From Pseudomonas endophytica (GTDB lineage: Bacteria; Pseudomonadota; Gammaproteobacteria; Pseudomonadales; Pseudomonadaceae): a DNA stretch of 64,000 nucleotides. Positions within the stretch are counted from its first letter, which is position 1. Each line of letters begins with the position of its first letter. Both the position numbers and the translations under genes were made by a program. Below are positions 27,533 to 37,930 of this stretch, one piece after another. Where the stretch lies: the NCBI RefSeq assembly GCF_001411475.1, contig NZ_LLWH01000013.1, forward strand, positions 19,468 to 83,467, in the 5' to 3' direction. The notes under the pieces are model-generated. The model was not told where the DNA came from and searched no databases. It saw nothing but the letters and a program-made list of their open reading frames with translations.

Positions 27533-28831
27533 TTAACGTTGATGCACCAGATTGCCTGCCGCGTAAGTTTCTTCAACGGTGCGATCGTCACCCAAGGTCA
27601 TCAACACAAACAACGTTTCGGCAATGTCTTTGGATTGCTGTATGCGATAGCTCATCAGCGGTGTAGCGTTGTAGTCCAGCACTACAAAGTCTGCGTCGGT
27701 GCCAGGTTTCAGGGTGCCGATCTTGTCCTCCAAGCGCAGCGCCCGTGCGCCACCCAGCGTGGCTAAATACAGCGACTTGAACGGGTTGAGCCGAATACCT
27801 TGTAACTGCATGACCTTATAGGCTTCGTTCAGCGTATTAAGCAGCGAAAAGCTGGTCCCTGCGCCTACGTCGGTGCCTAAGCCAACATTGAGTTTGTGCT
27901 TTTCTGCCATCGGCAAGTTGAACAGGCCGCTCCCCAAAAACAGGTTGGAGGTCGGGCAGAAGGCTACCGCGGAGCCCGTTTCAGCCAAGCGCGCGCATTC
28001 TTCGTCACACAAATGTACCCCGTGGGCAAATACCGAGCGTTCGCCCAATAGCTGGTAATGGTCATACACATCCAAATAACCTTTACGTTCTGGGAACAAC
28101 GATTTAACCCACTCGATTTCTTGAAGGTTTTCACTGATATGGGTATGCAAATACACATCCGGGTATTCGCTTAACAGTTTGCCCGCCAGGGTTAATTGTT
28201 CTGGCGTACTGGTTGGCGCAAAACGTGGGGTCACGGCGTAATGCAAGCGGCCCTGACCATGCCAACGCTCAATCAACGCTTTGCTGTCGGCGTAGCTGGA
28301 CTCTGGCGTATCAGTCAGGTAATCCGGTGCGTTGCGATCCATCATGACTTTGCCTGCGATCAGTCGCAGGTCCAGACGCTGCGCTGCCTCGAACAAAGCC
28401 TCTACCGATTGCGGGTGCACACTGCCAAAAACCAAGGCCGTTGTTGTGCCATTTCGCAGCAGTTCTTTCAGGAAAATATCTGCCACTTTATCCGCGTGTG
28501 TTGGGTCAGCAAACTTGCTTTCGCACGGAAATGTGTAGGTGTTTAGCCAGTCGAGCAACTGTTCGCCGTAGGCTCCAATCATTCCGGTTTGCGGAAAGTG
28601 GATATGGGTGTCGATGAAACCCGGCGTAATGAGTGCATCGCTGTAAAAAGTGATGTCGGTGTCAGCTGCCAATGTAGTGAGCAAATCAGTGGCATTGCCC
28701 AATGCGGTGATTTTGCCGTCTTCGACCACCAGCAAGCCATCCTCAAAATACTCGTAGGAGGCTTCGATCCCGACTTCGGCAGGGTCGGCAATGCTGTGCA
28801 AAATGGCGGCGCGATAGGCTTTACAGGTCAT
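27533..28831 (-). CDS. guaD: Guanine deaminase
   Basis: This 432-residue amidohydrolase turns guanine into xanthine, which XdhAB then oxidises. The metal motif DTHIHFPQTG, the later LHTHISEN and LGTDVGAGTSFSLL, and FAHGVHLCDEE are the expected ligands and substrate loops of GuaD. Length is normal. It is the last gene of xdhA-xdhB-xdhC-guaD, 8 bases after xdhC, so it is part of one purine salvage/catabolic operon. Confidence 0.95.
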   Translation of the reverse strand: MTCKAYRAAILHSIADPAEVGIEASYEYFEDGLLVVEDGKITALGNATDLLTTLAADTDITFYSDALITPGFIDTHIHFPQTGMIGAYGEQLLDWLNTYTFPCESKFADPTHADKVADIFLKELLRNGTTTALVFGSVHPQSVEALFEAAQRLDLRLIAGKVMMDRNAPDYLTDTPESSYADSKALIERWHGQGRLHYAVTPRFAPTSTPEQLTLAGKLLSEYPDVYLHTHISENLQEIEWVKSLFPERKGYLDVYDHYQLLGERSVFAHGVHLCDEECARLAETGSAVAFCPTSNLFLGSGLFNLPMAEKHKLNVGLGTDVGAGTSFSLLNTLNEAYKVMQLQGIRLNPFKSLYLATLGGARALRLEDKIGTLKPGTDADFVVLDYNATPLMSYRIQQSKDIAETLFVLMTLGDDRTVEETYAAGNLVHQR

Positions 28832-28839
28832 AACAACTC

Positions 28840-29697
28840 TCAGTGCGTGGCATGGCTGCGTCCTGAAGACGCCAGCAATTGTTTAAAGGTTTCAGTGCCA
28901 ATCGGCTCGGCGCAGGTGGGGGGCTGGCCGAACTGGGCGTTATAGGTGGCGATGACTTCGCCGGCGATCGAGATCGCGATTTCAATCGGTAACTTGCCTT
29001 TCACTTCATTTAAGCCCATCGGACAGCGCATGCGCTGTAAGTGGCCGGCGCTGATGCCTCGTTCGTGCAGACGGTGCTCAAACTTTACGCGCTTGGTTTT
29101 AGAGCCAATCAAGCCGAAGTAGGTAAAGTCGTTGCGTTTGAGCAGGGCAGCGCTGAGTTCCAGATCCAGGGCGTGATTATGCGTCATGACGAGGCAGTAG
29201 CAACCCGCGGGCAGCGCGTCGATTTCTTCGACCGGGTCTTCAGATACGATTTTTCGTACGCCAGCCGGTATGAGTGACGGAAACTCTTGCTCCCGCGAGT
29301 CGATCCAGCGGACACGGCAGGGTAAGCTGGCAAGCAGAGGCACTAATGCGCGGGCCACATGCCCTGCGCCGAAAACGGCGATCTGCGCCTGCACTTGGCC
29401 CATGGGCTCAAACAACAGCACGGCCACGCCGCCACAGCATTGACCTAGGCTGGCGCCGAGGCTAAAGCGTTGCATGCGCGGCCCTTGAGTTTGATCCGTG
29501 AGCATTTTGCGGGCAATTTCCATGGCTTTATATTCCAGGTGCCCGCCACCAATGGTGTCGAAAATCTGATGAGCGCTGATGACCATTTTTGAGCCCGCAT
29601 TACGCGGGGTCGAGCCTTGCTCTTCAATGATCGTCACCAGCACACTCGGTTCACCTTGTTGCTGCAAATCGAGCAGTGCGTTCATCCACTTATTCAT
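28840..29697 (-). CDS. xdhC: Xanthine dehydrogenase accessory protein XdhC
   Basis: This 285-residue protein should bind molybdenum cofactor, aid its sulfuration and insert it into XdhB. It has an N-terminal XdhC/CoxI domain (TIIEEQGSTPRNAGSKMV, TIGGGHLEY) and a C-terminal Rossmann domain (IAVFGAGHVARALVPLL, GLIGSKTKRVKF). ATG 29697 (MNKWMNALLDLQQQG) is chosen over a longer in-frame start at 29772; it overlaps xdhB by 8 bases, as expected for coupled genes. Confidence 0.93.
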   Translation of the reverse strand: MNKWMNALLDLQQQGEPSVLVTIIEEQGSTPRNAGSKMVISAHQIFDTIGGGHLEYKAMEIARKMLTDQTQGPRMQRFSLGASLGQCCGGVAVLLFEPMGQVQAQIAVFGAGHVARALVPLLASLPCRVRWIDSREQEFPSLIPAGVRKIVSEDPVEEIDALPAGCYCLVMTHNHALDLELSAALLKRNDFTYFGLIGSKTKRVKFEHRLHERGISAGHLQRMRCPMGLNEVKGKLPIEIAISIAGEVIATYNAQFGQPPTCAEPIGTETFKQLLASSGRSHATH

Positions 29698-32065
29698 GCT
29701 CACCCCCACGCAAACTTTGACGCATCTGCTCACACCCCCATAACACTCGCTCCGGCGTAGCGGGCGCATCAATATTGGGTTGCAGGCGATAGTCGGCTAG
29801 GCTCGCGACCGCATCTTTAATCGCGCACCATGCAGCGATACCGAGCATAAACGGCGGTTCACCTACGGCTTTGGAGTGAAACACCGTGTCTTCAGGGTTT
29901 TTGCGGTTTTCGACCAATTTAACGCGTAGATCCAGCGGCATATCGGCCACCGCTGGAATTTTGTAGCTGGCCGGGCCATTGGTCATCAGCTTGCCCTTGT
30001 CGTTCCACACTAACTCTTCAGTGGTTAGCCAGCCTGCGCCTTGAAGGTATCCGCCTTCAACTTGGCCAATGTCGATGGCTGGGTTTAACGAGGCGCCCAC
30101 GTCATGCAGGATGTCGGTGCGGATCATTTTGTATTCGCCAGTCAGCGTGTCGACGATTACCTCGGCACAGGCGACGCCAAAGGCGTAGTAATAAAATGGC
30201 CGTCCGCGCGCTTGGCTGCGGTCGTAAAAGATTTTCGGCGTTTTGTAGTAGCCGGTACTGGACAGTGAAACCTGGCCGAAATACGCCTGTTGGATCAACG
30301 CGTCAAAGCTCAAAATCTGCTCCCCGACACGCACCAGTCCGTTATGAAAAACCACGTCTTGCTCACTGACCTGATGCTTGCTTGCGGCAAACTCAATCAG
30401 CCGCTGCTTGATGATTTGCGCCGCATTTTGCGCCGCTTTACCGTTCAGGTCGGCACCGCTGGAGGCGGCGGTCGGGGAGGTGTTGGGGACTTTTTCGGTA
30501 TGGGTGGCGGTGATCTGAATACGATTGATGTCTACCGCAAAGACCTCGGCCACCACTTGCGCGACCTTGGTATTCAAGCCTTGCCCCATTTCGGTGCCGC
30601 CGTGGTTCAAGTGAATGCTGCCGTCGGTGTAGAGATGGATAAGCGCACCGGCCTGGTTCAGAAAACTTGCGGTGAATGAAATGCCGAACTTAACCGGGGT
30701 CAAGGCCAGCCCTTTCTTCAGGATTGGGCTATTGGCATTGAACGCCCTTATCGCCGCTCTTCGCTCAGCATACTGGCTGCTGGCCTCTAAGTCGGCGGTC
30801 ATTTCATCGAGTAAATTGTGCTCCACCGTTTGGTAATAGTGAGTCACGTTACGGTCAGTTTTGCCGTAGTAATTGGCCTTACGCACCGCCAATGGATCCA
30901 AGTCTAAATGGCGCGCGATCCGATCCATGATCTCTTCAATAGCGACCATGCCTTGCGGGCCTCCGAAGCCGCGATAGGCCGTGTTTGAGGCAGTATTGGT
31001 CTTACAGCGATGGCCATTAACCGTGGCGTCACCCAAGTAATAGGCGTTATCGGCGTGAAACATGGCACGGTCAACAATGGATCCTGATAAATCAGGTGAA
31101 TAGCCGCAGTTGCCAGCTAGATCCAATTGGATGCCTTGCAATCGACCGTTGTCATCGAAGCCGACGTCGAACTCACAGTAAAACGGGTGACGCTTGCCCG
31201 TCATCTGCATGTCTTCGACCCGCGGCAGTCGCATCTTGGTCGGTTGCCCGGTCAGATGCGCGACCACCGCGCACAAGCAAGCCGGGCTAGCAGCTTGAGT
31301 CTCCTTACCACCAAAGCCACCGCCCATGCGGCGCATGTCGACCACGACTTTGTTCATCGGCACCCCGAGTACCTCGGACACCAGTTTTTGGATCTCGGCT
31401 GGATGCTGGGTGGAACTGTAAACAATCATGCCGCCGTCCTCGGTGGGCATGACCGAAGAGATCTGGGTTTCTAGATAGAAATGCTCTTGTCCGCCGATAT
31501 TCAGGTTGCCTTGCAGCCGATGAGTTGCTTGGCTGAGTGCTGCGCTGGAGTCGCCGCGTTGGTGAGTATGGCTATCGAGAACAAAATGTTTGTTGCGCAG
31601 CGCCTCAACCACGTCCAGTACCGGCTCAAGGTCTTCGTACTCGATCACTGCAGCCATAGCGGCCTTGCGCGCGGTGTCTAGGTCGCTGGCGGCTACCGCT
31701 AGCATGGGCTGCCCATAAAACTCGACGGTGTCGATGGCCAGTAAGGGGTCGCCGGGCAACAGTGGCCCGATGTCTTTGAGGCCGGGAATGTCTTCGTGGG
31801 TGATAACCAAACGTACGCCCGCAAAAGCCAGGCAGGGCGAGGTGTCGATTCGGGTGATTCGGGCATGGGCACGATCTGACAAGCGCGCATACAGGTGCAA
31901 TTGATTAGGAAACTCTAACCGGTCATCTATGTACTGGGCTTCTCCAGTGACATGTTTGGCAGCACTTTCATGTTTGACGCTGTGTCCTACACCTGTTTTT
32001 AAGTCGTGTGCAAACAGCGCGCTAAGTTCGGCTTGGGACGGCTCGACTTTATGAAGGTTAGACAT
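29690..32065 (-). CDS. xdhB: Xanthine dehydrogenase, molybdopterin-binding subunit
   Basis: This 791-residue subunit oxidises hypoxanthine/xanthine to urate at a molybdenum centre. Recognisable regions are VGHSVKHESAAKHVTGEAQYIDD, RRMGGGFGGKETQAA, NTAYRGFGGPQGM and the C-terminal AVGEPPFMLGIAAW, which holds the catalytic Glu of the family. It is cytoplasmic and pairs with XdhA. Its start overlaps xdhA by 8 bases and its end overlaps xdhC by 8. All Mo-cofactor motifs look complete. Confidence 0.96.
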   Translation of the reverse strand: MSNLHKVEPSQAELSALFAHDLKTGVGHSVKHESAAKHVTGEAQYIDDRLEFPNQLHLYARLSDRAHARITRIDTSPCLAFAGVRLVITHEDIPGLKDIGPLLPGDPLLAIDTVEFYGQPMLAVAASDLDTARKAAMAAVIEYEDLEPVLDVVEALRNKHFVLDSHTHQRGDSSAALSQATHRLQGNLNIGGQEHFYLETQISSVMPTEDGGMIVYSSTQHPAEIQKLVSEVLGVPMNKVVVDMRRMGGGFGGKETQAASPACLCAVVAHLTGQPTKMRLPRVEDMQMTGKRHPFYCEFDVGFDDNGRLQGIQLDLAGNCGYSPDLSGSIVDRAMFHADNAYYLGDATVNGHRCKTNTASNTAYRGFGGPQGMVAIEEIMDRIARHLDLDPLAVRKANYYGKTDRNVTHYYQTVEHNLLDEMTADLEASSQYAERRAAIRAFNANSPILKKGLALTPVKFGISFTASFLNQAGALIHLYTDGSIHLNHGGTEMGQGLNTKVAQVVAEVFAVDINRIQITATHTEKVPNTSPTAASSGADLNGKAAQNAAQIIKQRLIEFAASKHQVSEQDVVFHNGLVRVGEQILSFDALIQQAYFGQVSLSSTGYYKTPKIFYDRSQARGRPFYYYAFGVACAEVIVDTLTGEYKMIRTDILHDVGASLNPAIDIGQVEGGYLQGAGWLTTEELVWNDKGKLMTNGPASYKIPAVADMPLDLRVKLVENRKNPEDTVFHSKAVGEPPFMLGIAAWCAIKDAVASLADYRLQPNIDAPATPERVLWGCEQMRQSLRGGEHE

Positions 32066-33512
32066 AATCCGTCACCCGTGTTTGAAGATCAGAGGTTTGC
32101 TGTTCGATGAAGTACTTGCGCAACAGGTTTTGTGCGCACAACAACCGATATTCCTTACTGGCGCGAAAGTCTGAGAGGGGGCTGAAATCCTGTGCCAAGG
32201 CGCTACACGCATGTTCCACGGTGGCTGTATTCCAAGGTGAGTTGTTCAGGGCTGCCTCGCAGGCGCTGGCACGCTTAGGCGTCGCGGCCATGCCGCCATA
32301 AGCAACACGGGCCTCGATGACCACCCCATTCTCAATGTGCACATTGAACGCAGCACAGACGGCGCTGATGTCGTCATCCAAGCGCTTGGATATTTTGTAA
32401 GCGCCAAACAGATGGCTAGACTTGGCGCGAGGGATGACAATTTTTTCGATAAATTCGCCTTCTGCTAGAGCCGTTACTCGATAGTCCAAGAAGTAATCTT
32501 CAAGCGCCATCGTGCGACATGCCCCGCCTTTGCGTAATACCAGTTGTGCGCCAAGGGCAATCAGCAGTGGCGGGGAGTCACCAATCGGCGAGGCGTTGGC
32601 GATGTTGCCGCCCAAGGTGCCCTGGTTGCGAATTTGTAACGAGGCGAAGCGCTGCAACAGTTCGCCGAAATCTAGGTATTCGGTCTTGAGCACCTGGTAA
32701 ACGTCGGACAATGTCACCGCTGCACCGATTTCAATGCGCTCATCAAAGCGTTCAATACGCTTTAATTGCGTCACCTGCCCGAGATAAATCATGGTGGGCA
32801 GGGCGCGGTGTAGCTGAGTGACTTCTAACGCTAAATCAGTGCCGCCAGCCAGCAGGCGCGCTTGGGGATGCGCGTCATACAGGTGAGCCAAGTCGTCGAT
32901 GTTGAGTGGCATTAGGCAGCGATTTTCGCCGTTATTGAGCTCATCAGCGCCGGCCGCGTTAATGGCCTTGAGCTTGGCGATAGTCGCCCCCTGTTGCGCA
33001 TCAAATTGATCCGCGGGGGGCGAATCGCAGGTCTGGGCCGCGGCCGCCAAAATCGGTCTATAACCCGTGCAGCGACACAGATTACCGGCCAATGCTTCGT
33101 GGGCCTGATGTGTGTTGGCTTCTACACTGTTTTTTTGCAGTGCAAACAGTGACATCACAAACCCCGGCGTGCAAAAGCCGCACTGGGAGCCATGACAGTC
33201 GACCATTGCTTGCTGCGTGCTGTGGAGTTGACCTTGATGCTTGAGGTCTTCGACGCTGATCAATTGCTTGCCATGCAAGGCAGACACGAACGTCAGGCAT
33301 GAATTTAGACTGCGATAGCGCAGACCTTCAGTGCCTTGATCGTCGGTGTACAGCTCGCCCACGACCACCGTGCAGGCGCCGCAGTCACCGCTGGCGCAGC
33401 CTTCTTTGGTGCCGGATTTGTGCAGGTGCTGGCGCAGATAGTTGAGCACCGTTAGATTCGGGTCTAGCGTGTGTTCGGTACGGACAGTTTGGTTGACTAA
33501 AAACTGGATCAC
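32058..33512 (-). CDS. xdhA: Xanthine dehydrogenase, FeS/FAD subunit
   Basis: This 484-residue subunit carries electrons from the Mo centre to NAD. It has an N-terminal plant-type [2Fe-2S] domain (CASGDCGACTVV), a second [2Fe-2S] domain (CGFCTPGFVMS and NLCRCTGYRPI), then an FAD domain (LLAGGTDLALEV, GGNIANASPIGDSPPLL) and a CO-dehydrogenase flavoprotein C-terminus. It is the first gene of the operon; about 220 bases separate it from a divergent GntR gene, where the promoter must lie. Confidence 0.96.
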   Translation of the reverse strand: MIQFLVNQTVRTEHTLDPNLTVLNYLRQHLHKSGTKEGCASGDCGACTVVVGELYTDDQGTEGLRYRSLNSCLTFVSALHGKQLISVEDLKHQGQLHSTQQAMVDCHGSQCGFCTPGFVMSLFALQKNSVEANTHQAHEALAGNLCRCTGYRPILAAAAQTCDSPPADQFDAQQGATIAKLKAINAAGADELNNGENRCLMPLNIDDLAHLYDAHPQARLLAGGTDLALEVTQLHRALPTMIYLGQVTQLKRIERFDERIEIGAAVTLSDVYQVLKTEYLDFGELLQRFASLQIRNQGTLGGNIANASPIGDSPPLLIALGAQLVLRKGGACRTMALEDYFLDYRVTALAEGEFIEKIVIPRAKSSHLFGAYKISKRLDDDISAVCAAFNVHIENGVVIEARVAYGGMAATPKRASACEAALNNSPWNTATVEHACSALAQDFSPLSDFRASKEYRLLCAQNLLRKYFIEQQTSDLQTRVTDYV

Positions 33513-33736
33513 GGTAGGCCTCGCACTGCATTGTTTTTTTTCGGGCGGGATTAATTGAATCTAGTCATTGCTGACTTTAGGGTCAAGAAATGTGAGTCAG
33601 TGATCCCGATGATTGATCGCTTACCGATTTATTTGCGTATTTCGTGCCAATTTCAGCGCCCTAGACACTCTGCTAGCACCGCGCAAGTGCGTTACACTCC
33701 GCCGCTTGCATTGATCGAAGATTTTGAAGGTAAAAC

Positions 33737-34396
33737 ATGACGTTCAAGGCGCCGGACAGCCTCGCCGAGCAAATCGCTCACCACCTCGCCGAACGGATCA
33801 TTCGTGGCGAGCTCAAGCCAGGGGAACGCATTCAAGAACAGAAGGTAACGCTGGCACTTAATGTCAGCCGTGGCTCTGTTCGCGAAGCATTATTAATCCT
33901 CGAGCGCCGCCACTTGATCGCGATCCTCCCAAGGCGCGGCGCCCACGTCACCGAACTCACGGCGCACAAGGTGCAGAGCCTGTGTACCTTAATGAGCGAG
34001 ATGTATATTTTGCTCGGCAATGCCGTTGCGCAGCGTTGGACCGTTCCGGCTGACTTAGGGCCGTTCCTGCAAATCCAGCAGCGCTTGGTCGACAGCTTTG
34101 AGCGTCAGGACATCAGCACTTTTGTTGAAGACAGCTTCAACGTGATGCGCGCCGCCTACCCATTTGCTGACAACCCGTACTTGCAGGAAACCGTCGAAAA
34201 CCTACATCCGGCCATGAGCCGCGCCTATTACTTGGCTCTGGAGCAACGCAAAGCTGAGATGAGTGAGTTCTTGGCGCTGTTTGCAGAGTTGCTTGAGGCT
34301 GTTTTGGCGCGTGATTTTTCGCAAATTCGTGTAGTACTGAGCCGTTATGCTCAGCGCAGTTGTGACTTGGTGTTATCAGCCTTGACGGTTGCCTAA
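33737..34396 (+). CDS. GntR-family transcriptional regulator upstream of smc
   Basis: This 219-residue protein has a GntR winged helix (LAEQIAHHLAERIIRGELKPGERIQEQKVTLALNVSRGSVREALLILERRHLI, about residues 9-62) and a short FCD-like C-terminal domain. It is divergent from xdhABC-guaD, so control of that operon is the natural guess. The stop lies two bases before the smc GTG, so the two are probably co-transcribed; the pairing is conserved in pseudomonads. Confidence 0.88.
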   Translation: MTFKAPDSLAEQIAHHLAERIIRGELKPGERIQEQKVTLALNVSRGSVREALLILERRHLIAILPRRGAHVTELTAHKVQSLCTLMSEMYILLGNAVAQRWTVPADLGPFLQIQQRLVDSFERQDISTFVEDSFNVMRAAYPFADNPYLQETVENLHPAMSRAYYLALEQRKAEMSEFLALFAELLEAVLARDFSQIRVVLSRYAQRSCDLVLSALTVA

Positions 34397-34398
34397 GC

Positions 34399-37300
34399 GT
34401 GCGCCTCAAGTGCATCAAGCTGGCGGGCTTCAAATCGTTTGTTGACCCGACAACCGTAAACTTTCCTAGCAATATGGCGGCCGTGGTCGGGCCTAACGGC
34501 TGCGGCAAGTCGAACATTATCGACGCCGTGCGCTGGGTGATGGGCGAAAGCTCAGCCAAAAACTTGCGCGGTGAGTCGATGACCGACGTCATCTTCAACG
34601 GCTCCACAAGCCGCAAACCTGTGAGTCAGGCCAGTATCGAGTTGGTGTTTGATAACACTGATGGAACGCTGCTCGGCGAATACGCGGCTTACGCTGAGAT
34701 CTCCATCCGCCGTAAAGTGACCCGTGACAGCCAGACCACGTATTACCTCAACGGCACCAAATGCCGTCGGCGTGACATTACTGATATTTTCCTGGGAACC
34801 GGTCTAGGGCCGCGCAGCTACTCGATCATCGAGCAGGGCATGATCTCGAAATTGATCGAGTCCAAGCCCGAAGACCTGCGCAACTTTATTGAAGAAGCCG
34901 CCGGCATTTCCAAATACAAAGAGCGCCGTCGTGAAACCGAAAATCGGATTCGTCGCACTCACGAAAACCTCGCGCGTTTGACTGACTTACGTGAAGAGCT
35001 CGGGCGCCAGCTTGAGCGTCTGCATCGACAGGCTCAGGCGGCCGAGAAGTACCAAGAATACAAAGCCGAGGAGCGTCAGCTTAAAGCCCAACTGTCCGCG
35101 CTGCGTTGGCAAGCCTTAAACGAACAGGTTGGGCAGCGCGAGTCGGTTATTGGTGACCAAGAAGTCAGCTTTGAAGCGTTGGTTGCTGAGCAGCGAAACG
35201 CCGATGCCAGTATCGAGCGATTACGTGACGGGCACCATGATCTGTCAGAGCGCTTTAATTTGGTGCAAGGGCGGTTCTATTCGGTCGGTGGAGACATCGC
35301 ACGCGTCGAGCAAAGTATTCAGCACGGTCAGCAGCGTTTGCGTCAATTGCAAGATGACTTGCGAGAGGCCGAGCGTTCACGACTCGAAACCGAGTCGCAC
35401 TTGGGTCATGACCGGACCATGCTCGCCACGCTGGGTGAAGAACTCGACATGCTGGTGCCTGAGCAGGAACTGACCAGCGCGGCCGCAGAAGAGTCAGCGG
35501 CTGCCCTTGAAGAATCCGAAGTCACCATGCTCGCCTGGCAAGAGCAGTGGGAGGCTTTCAATCTGCGCTCGGCTGAGCCGCAACGTCAGTCTGAAGTCTT
35601 ACAAGCGCGTATTCAGCAGTTAGAAACCAGCATGGAGCGAGTGGCCGAACGCCAGCGCCGCTTGGTGGAAGAGCGCGCCTTACTGGCGGCAGATCCCGAA
35701 GATGCTGCGATCCTTGAGCTGAGTGAGTTGCTGGCGACCAGTGAACTGACCCAAGAAGAGTTGCAAGCCAGCGAAGAGCAGCTAATCGAGCGTTTGGAGC
35801 AAGTACGCCACGACTTGCAGCTAGCGACCCACAACCAGCAGCAGGCGCAGGGTGAATTACAGCGTCTCAATGGTCGTTTGGCCTCACTTGAAGCATTGCA
35901 ACAAGCCGCGCTAGACCCGGACGCAGGTGTTGCGCAGTGGCTGCGTGAACAGCAATTGGCTGAGCGTCCACGGTTGGCGGAAGGTTTGCGAGTTGAAGCA
36001 GGCTGGGAACTTGCGGTTGAGACAGTGCTGGGCGCTGACCTGCAAGCAGTCTTGGTGGATGATATTTCGCAAGTTGACCTGTCGGCCTTTGCGCAAGGTG
36101 ATTTGCGCTTATTTAGCGCCGCGACCCAGTCAAACAGATTAGCGGGTAGTTTGCTGGACAAAGTCGACGCTGACTTTGACCTAGCGCCTTGGCTGGGGCA
36201 GGTCAAGCCGGTTGAAACCCTTGAGCAGGCGCTGGCTTTGCGGGCGCAACTGGCCGAGGGCCAAAGCCTTATCAGTCGCGACGGCTACTGGGTTGGGCGC
36301 AACTTTTTGCGAGTGCGTCGCGCCAGTGAGGCCGAAAGCGGCGTGCTGGCGCGTGGTCAGGAGATCCAGCGGCTGGGCAGTGAGCGCGAAGCGCATGAGA
36401 CCGCCCTCGCTACCCTTGAAGACACGCTGCAACGCTTGCGTGAGCAACAAGTGGCTCAAGAGGACGCACGTGAGCAGATTCGTCGACGCTTGCAGGATGA
36501 AGCCCGTCAGCAAGGTGAGGTCAAAGCCAAGCTGTCTGCCAGTAAGGCCAAGGTTGAACAGCTAACCTTGCGTCGTCGGCGTCTGGACGAAGAGTTGGCC
36601 GAGCTTGGTGAGCAGCGTGAGTTAGAGCATGAGCACGTCGGTGAAGCGCGCTTGCGCTTACAAGACGCGCTGGATGCGATGGCAACGGACACCGAGCAGC
36701 GCGAGTTGCTATTAGCACAGCGCGACAGTTTGCGCGAGCGTCTAGACCGGATGCGTCAAGAGGCGCGCCAGCATAAAGATCATGCCCATCAGTTGGCGGT
36801 GCGTTTGGGTTCGCTAAAAGCACAGCACGACTCAACCCGCCAAGCGCTTGAGCGTTTAGAGCTGCAATCAGAACGATTGGCTGAAAAACGCGAGCAACTC
36901 ACCTTGAATCTGGAGGAGGGCGAGGCTCCACTTGAGGAGTTGCGCTTAAAACTTGAGGAGTTACTCGACAAGCGGCTCACCGTTGATCAAGAGCTTAAAA
37001 TTGCGCAGTTGGCCCTTGAAGACGCGGATCGTGAGCTTCGAGATGCTGAAAAGCGCCGAAACCAGGCGGAACAACAATCCCAGTTGATTCGTGGCCAGCT
37101 CGAGCAACAGCGCATGGAGTGGCAAGCACTGACGGTTCGACGTACTGCCTTGCAGGATCAATTGTTGGCAGATGGCTATGACTTGCACGGGGTGTTGGCT
37201 ACGTTGAGCAATGAGCTCAATGAGCAACAGGCCGAAGAGGAGCTGGAGCGGATTGCTGCACGCATTCAACGTTTGGGTGCGATCAACCTCGCGGCCATTG

Positions 37301-37887
37301 ATGAATATCAGCAGCAATCGGAGCGCAAGCGTTATTTGGATGCTCAAGATGCTGATTTGGTCGAAGCGCTGGATACCCTAGAAAACGTTATTCGTAAGAT
37401 TGATAAAGAAACCCGGAGCCGCTTTAAAGACACCTTTGATCAGATAAATGGTGGATTACAGGCACTTTTCCCAAAAGTTTTCGGTGGCGGCAGCGCTTAT
37501 TTGGAACTGACGGGCGAAGATTTACTCGATACAGGGGTGACTATCATGGCGAGACCGCCGGGCAAGAAAAACAGCACGATTCATTTGCTGTCCGGTGGAG
37601 AGAAAGCGCTAACGGCCTTGGCATTGGTTTTTGCCATTTTTAAACTCAATCCGGCGCCGTTTTGCATGCTTGACGAAGTGGATGCACCGCTTGATGACGC
37701 TAACGTTGGGCGCTATGCCAGGCTGGTCAAAGAGATGTCGCAGACGGTGCAATTCATCTACATCACGCATAACAAAATTGCCATGGAGATGGCTGATCAG
37801 TTGATGGGTGTGACGATGCATGAGCCTGGTTGTTCACGTCTTGTTGCGGTTGATGTTGAGGAAGCAATGGCAATGGTCGACGCATGA
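34399..37887 (+). CDS. smc: Chromosome segregation ATPase SMC
   Basis: This 1162-residue condensin subunit compacts and helps segregate the chromosome. The N-terminal head has Walker A GPNGCGKSN, followed by long coiled coils (about residues 165-500 and 650-1000) around a hinge near 520-640. The C-terminal head has the signature LLSGGEKALTALAL and Walker B FCMLDEVDAPLDDAN. The start is GTG 34399, two bases after the GntR stop, giving VRLKCIKLAGFKSF. ScpA and ScpB are not in the window. The length is normal. Confidence 0.97.
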   Translation: MRLKCIKLAGFKSFVDPTTVNFPSNMAAVVGPNGCGKSNIIDAVRWVMGESSAKNLRGESMTDVIFNGSTSRKPVSQASIELVFDNTDGTLLGEYAAYAEISIRRKVTRDSQTTYYLNGTKCRRRDITDIFLGTGLGPRSYSIIEQGMISKLIESKPEDLRNFIEEAAGISKYKERRRETENRIRRTHENLARLTDLREELGRQLERLHRQAQAAEKYQEYKAEERQLKAQLSALRWQALNEQVGQRESVIGDQEVSFEALVAEQRNADASIERLRDGHHDLSERFNLVQGRFYSVGGDIARVEQSIQHGQQRLRQLQDDLREAERSRLETESHLGHDRTMLATLGEELDMLVPEQELTSAAAEESAAALEESEVTMLAWQEQWEAFNLRSAEPQRQSEVLQARIQQLETSMERVAERQRRLVEERALLAADPEDAAILELSELLATSELTQEELQASEEQLIERLEQVRHDLQLATHNQQQAQGELQRLNGRLASLEALQQAALDPDAGVAQWLREQQLAERPRLAEGLRVEAGWELAVETVLGADLQAVLVDDISQVDLSAFAQGDLRLFSAATQSNRLAGSLLDKVDADFDLAPWLGQVKPVETLEQALALRAQLAEGQSLISRDGYWVGRNFLRVRRASEAESGVLARGQEIQRLGSEREAHETALATLEDTLQRLREQQVAQEDAREQIRRRLQDEARQQGEVKAKLSASKAKVEQLTLRRRRLDEELAELGEQRELEHEHVGEARLRLQDALDAMATDTEQRELLLAQRDSLRERLDRMRQEARQHKDHAHQLAVRLGSLKAQHDSTRQALERLELQSERLAEKREQLTLNLEEGEAPLEELRLKLEELLDKRLTVDQELKIAQLALEDADRELRDAEKRRNQAEQQSQLIRGQLEQQRMEWQALTVRRTALQDQLLADGYDLHGVLATLSNELNEQQAEEELERIAARIQRLGAINLAAIDEYQQQSERKRYLDAQDADLVEALDTLENVIRKIDKETRSRFKDTFDQINGGLQALFPKVFGGGSAYLELTGEDLLDTGVTIMARPPGKKNSTIHLLSGGEKALTALALVFAIFKLNPAPFCMLDEVDAPLDDANVGRYARLVKEMSQTVQFIYITHNKIAMEMADQLMGVTMHEPGCSRLVAVDVEEAMAMVDA

Positions 37888-37909
37888 GCTATAAGCAAGT
37901 AAGGGTAAA

Positions 37910-37930
37910 ATTTTCTTCACATAAGAAAAT
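37910..37930. other. Hairpin in the smc-zipA gap
   Basis: ATTTTCTT and AAGAAAAT form an 8-bp stem with a CACAT loop, flanked by AGGG and CCCT. It lies 23 bases after the smc stop with no T-run. The rest of the 257-base gap should hold a zipA promoter, but I see no defined boxes. Confidence 0.35.
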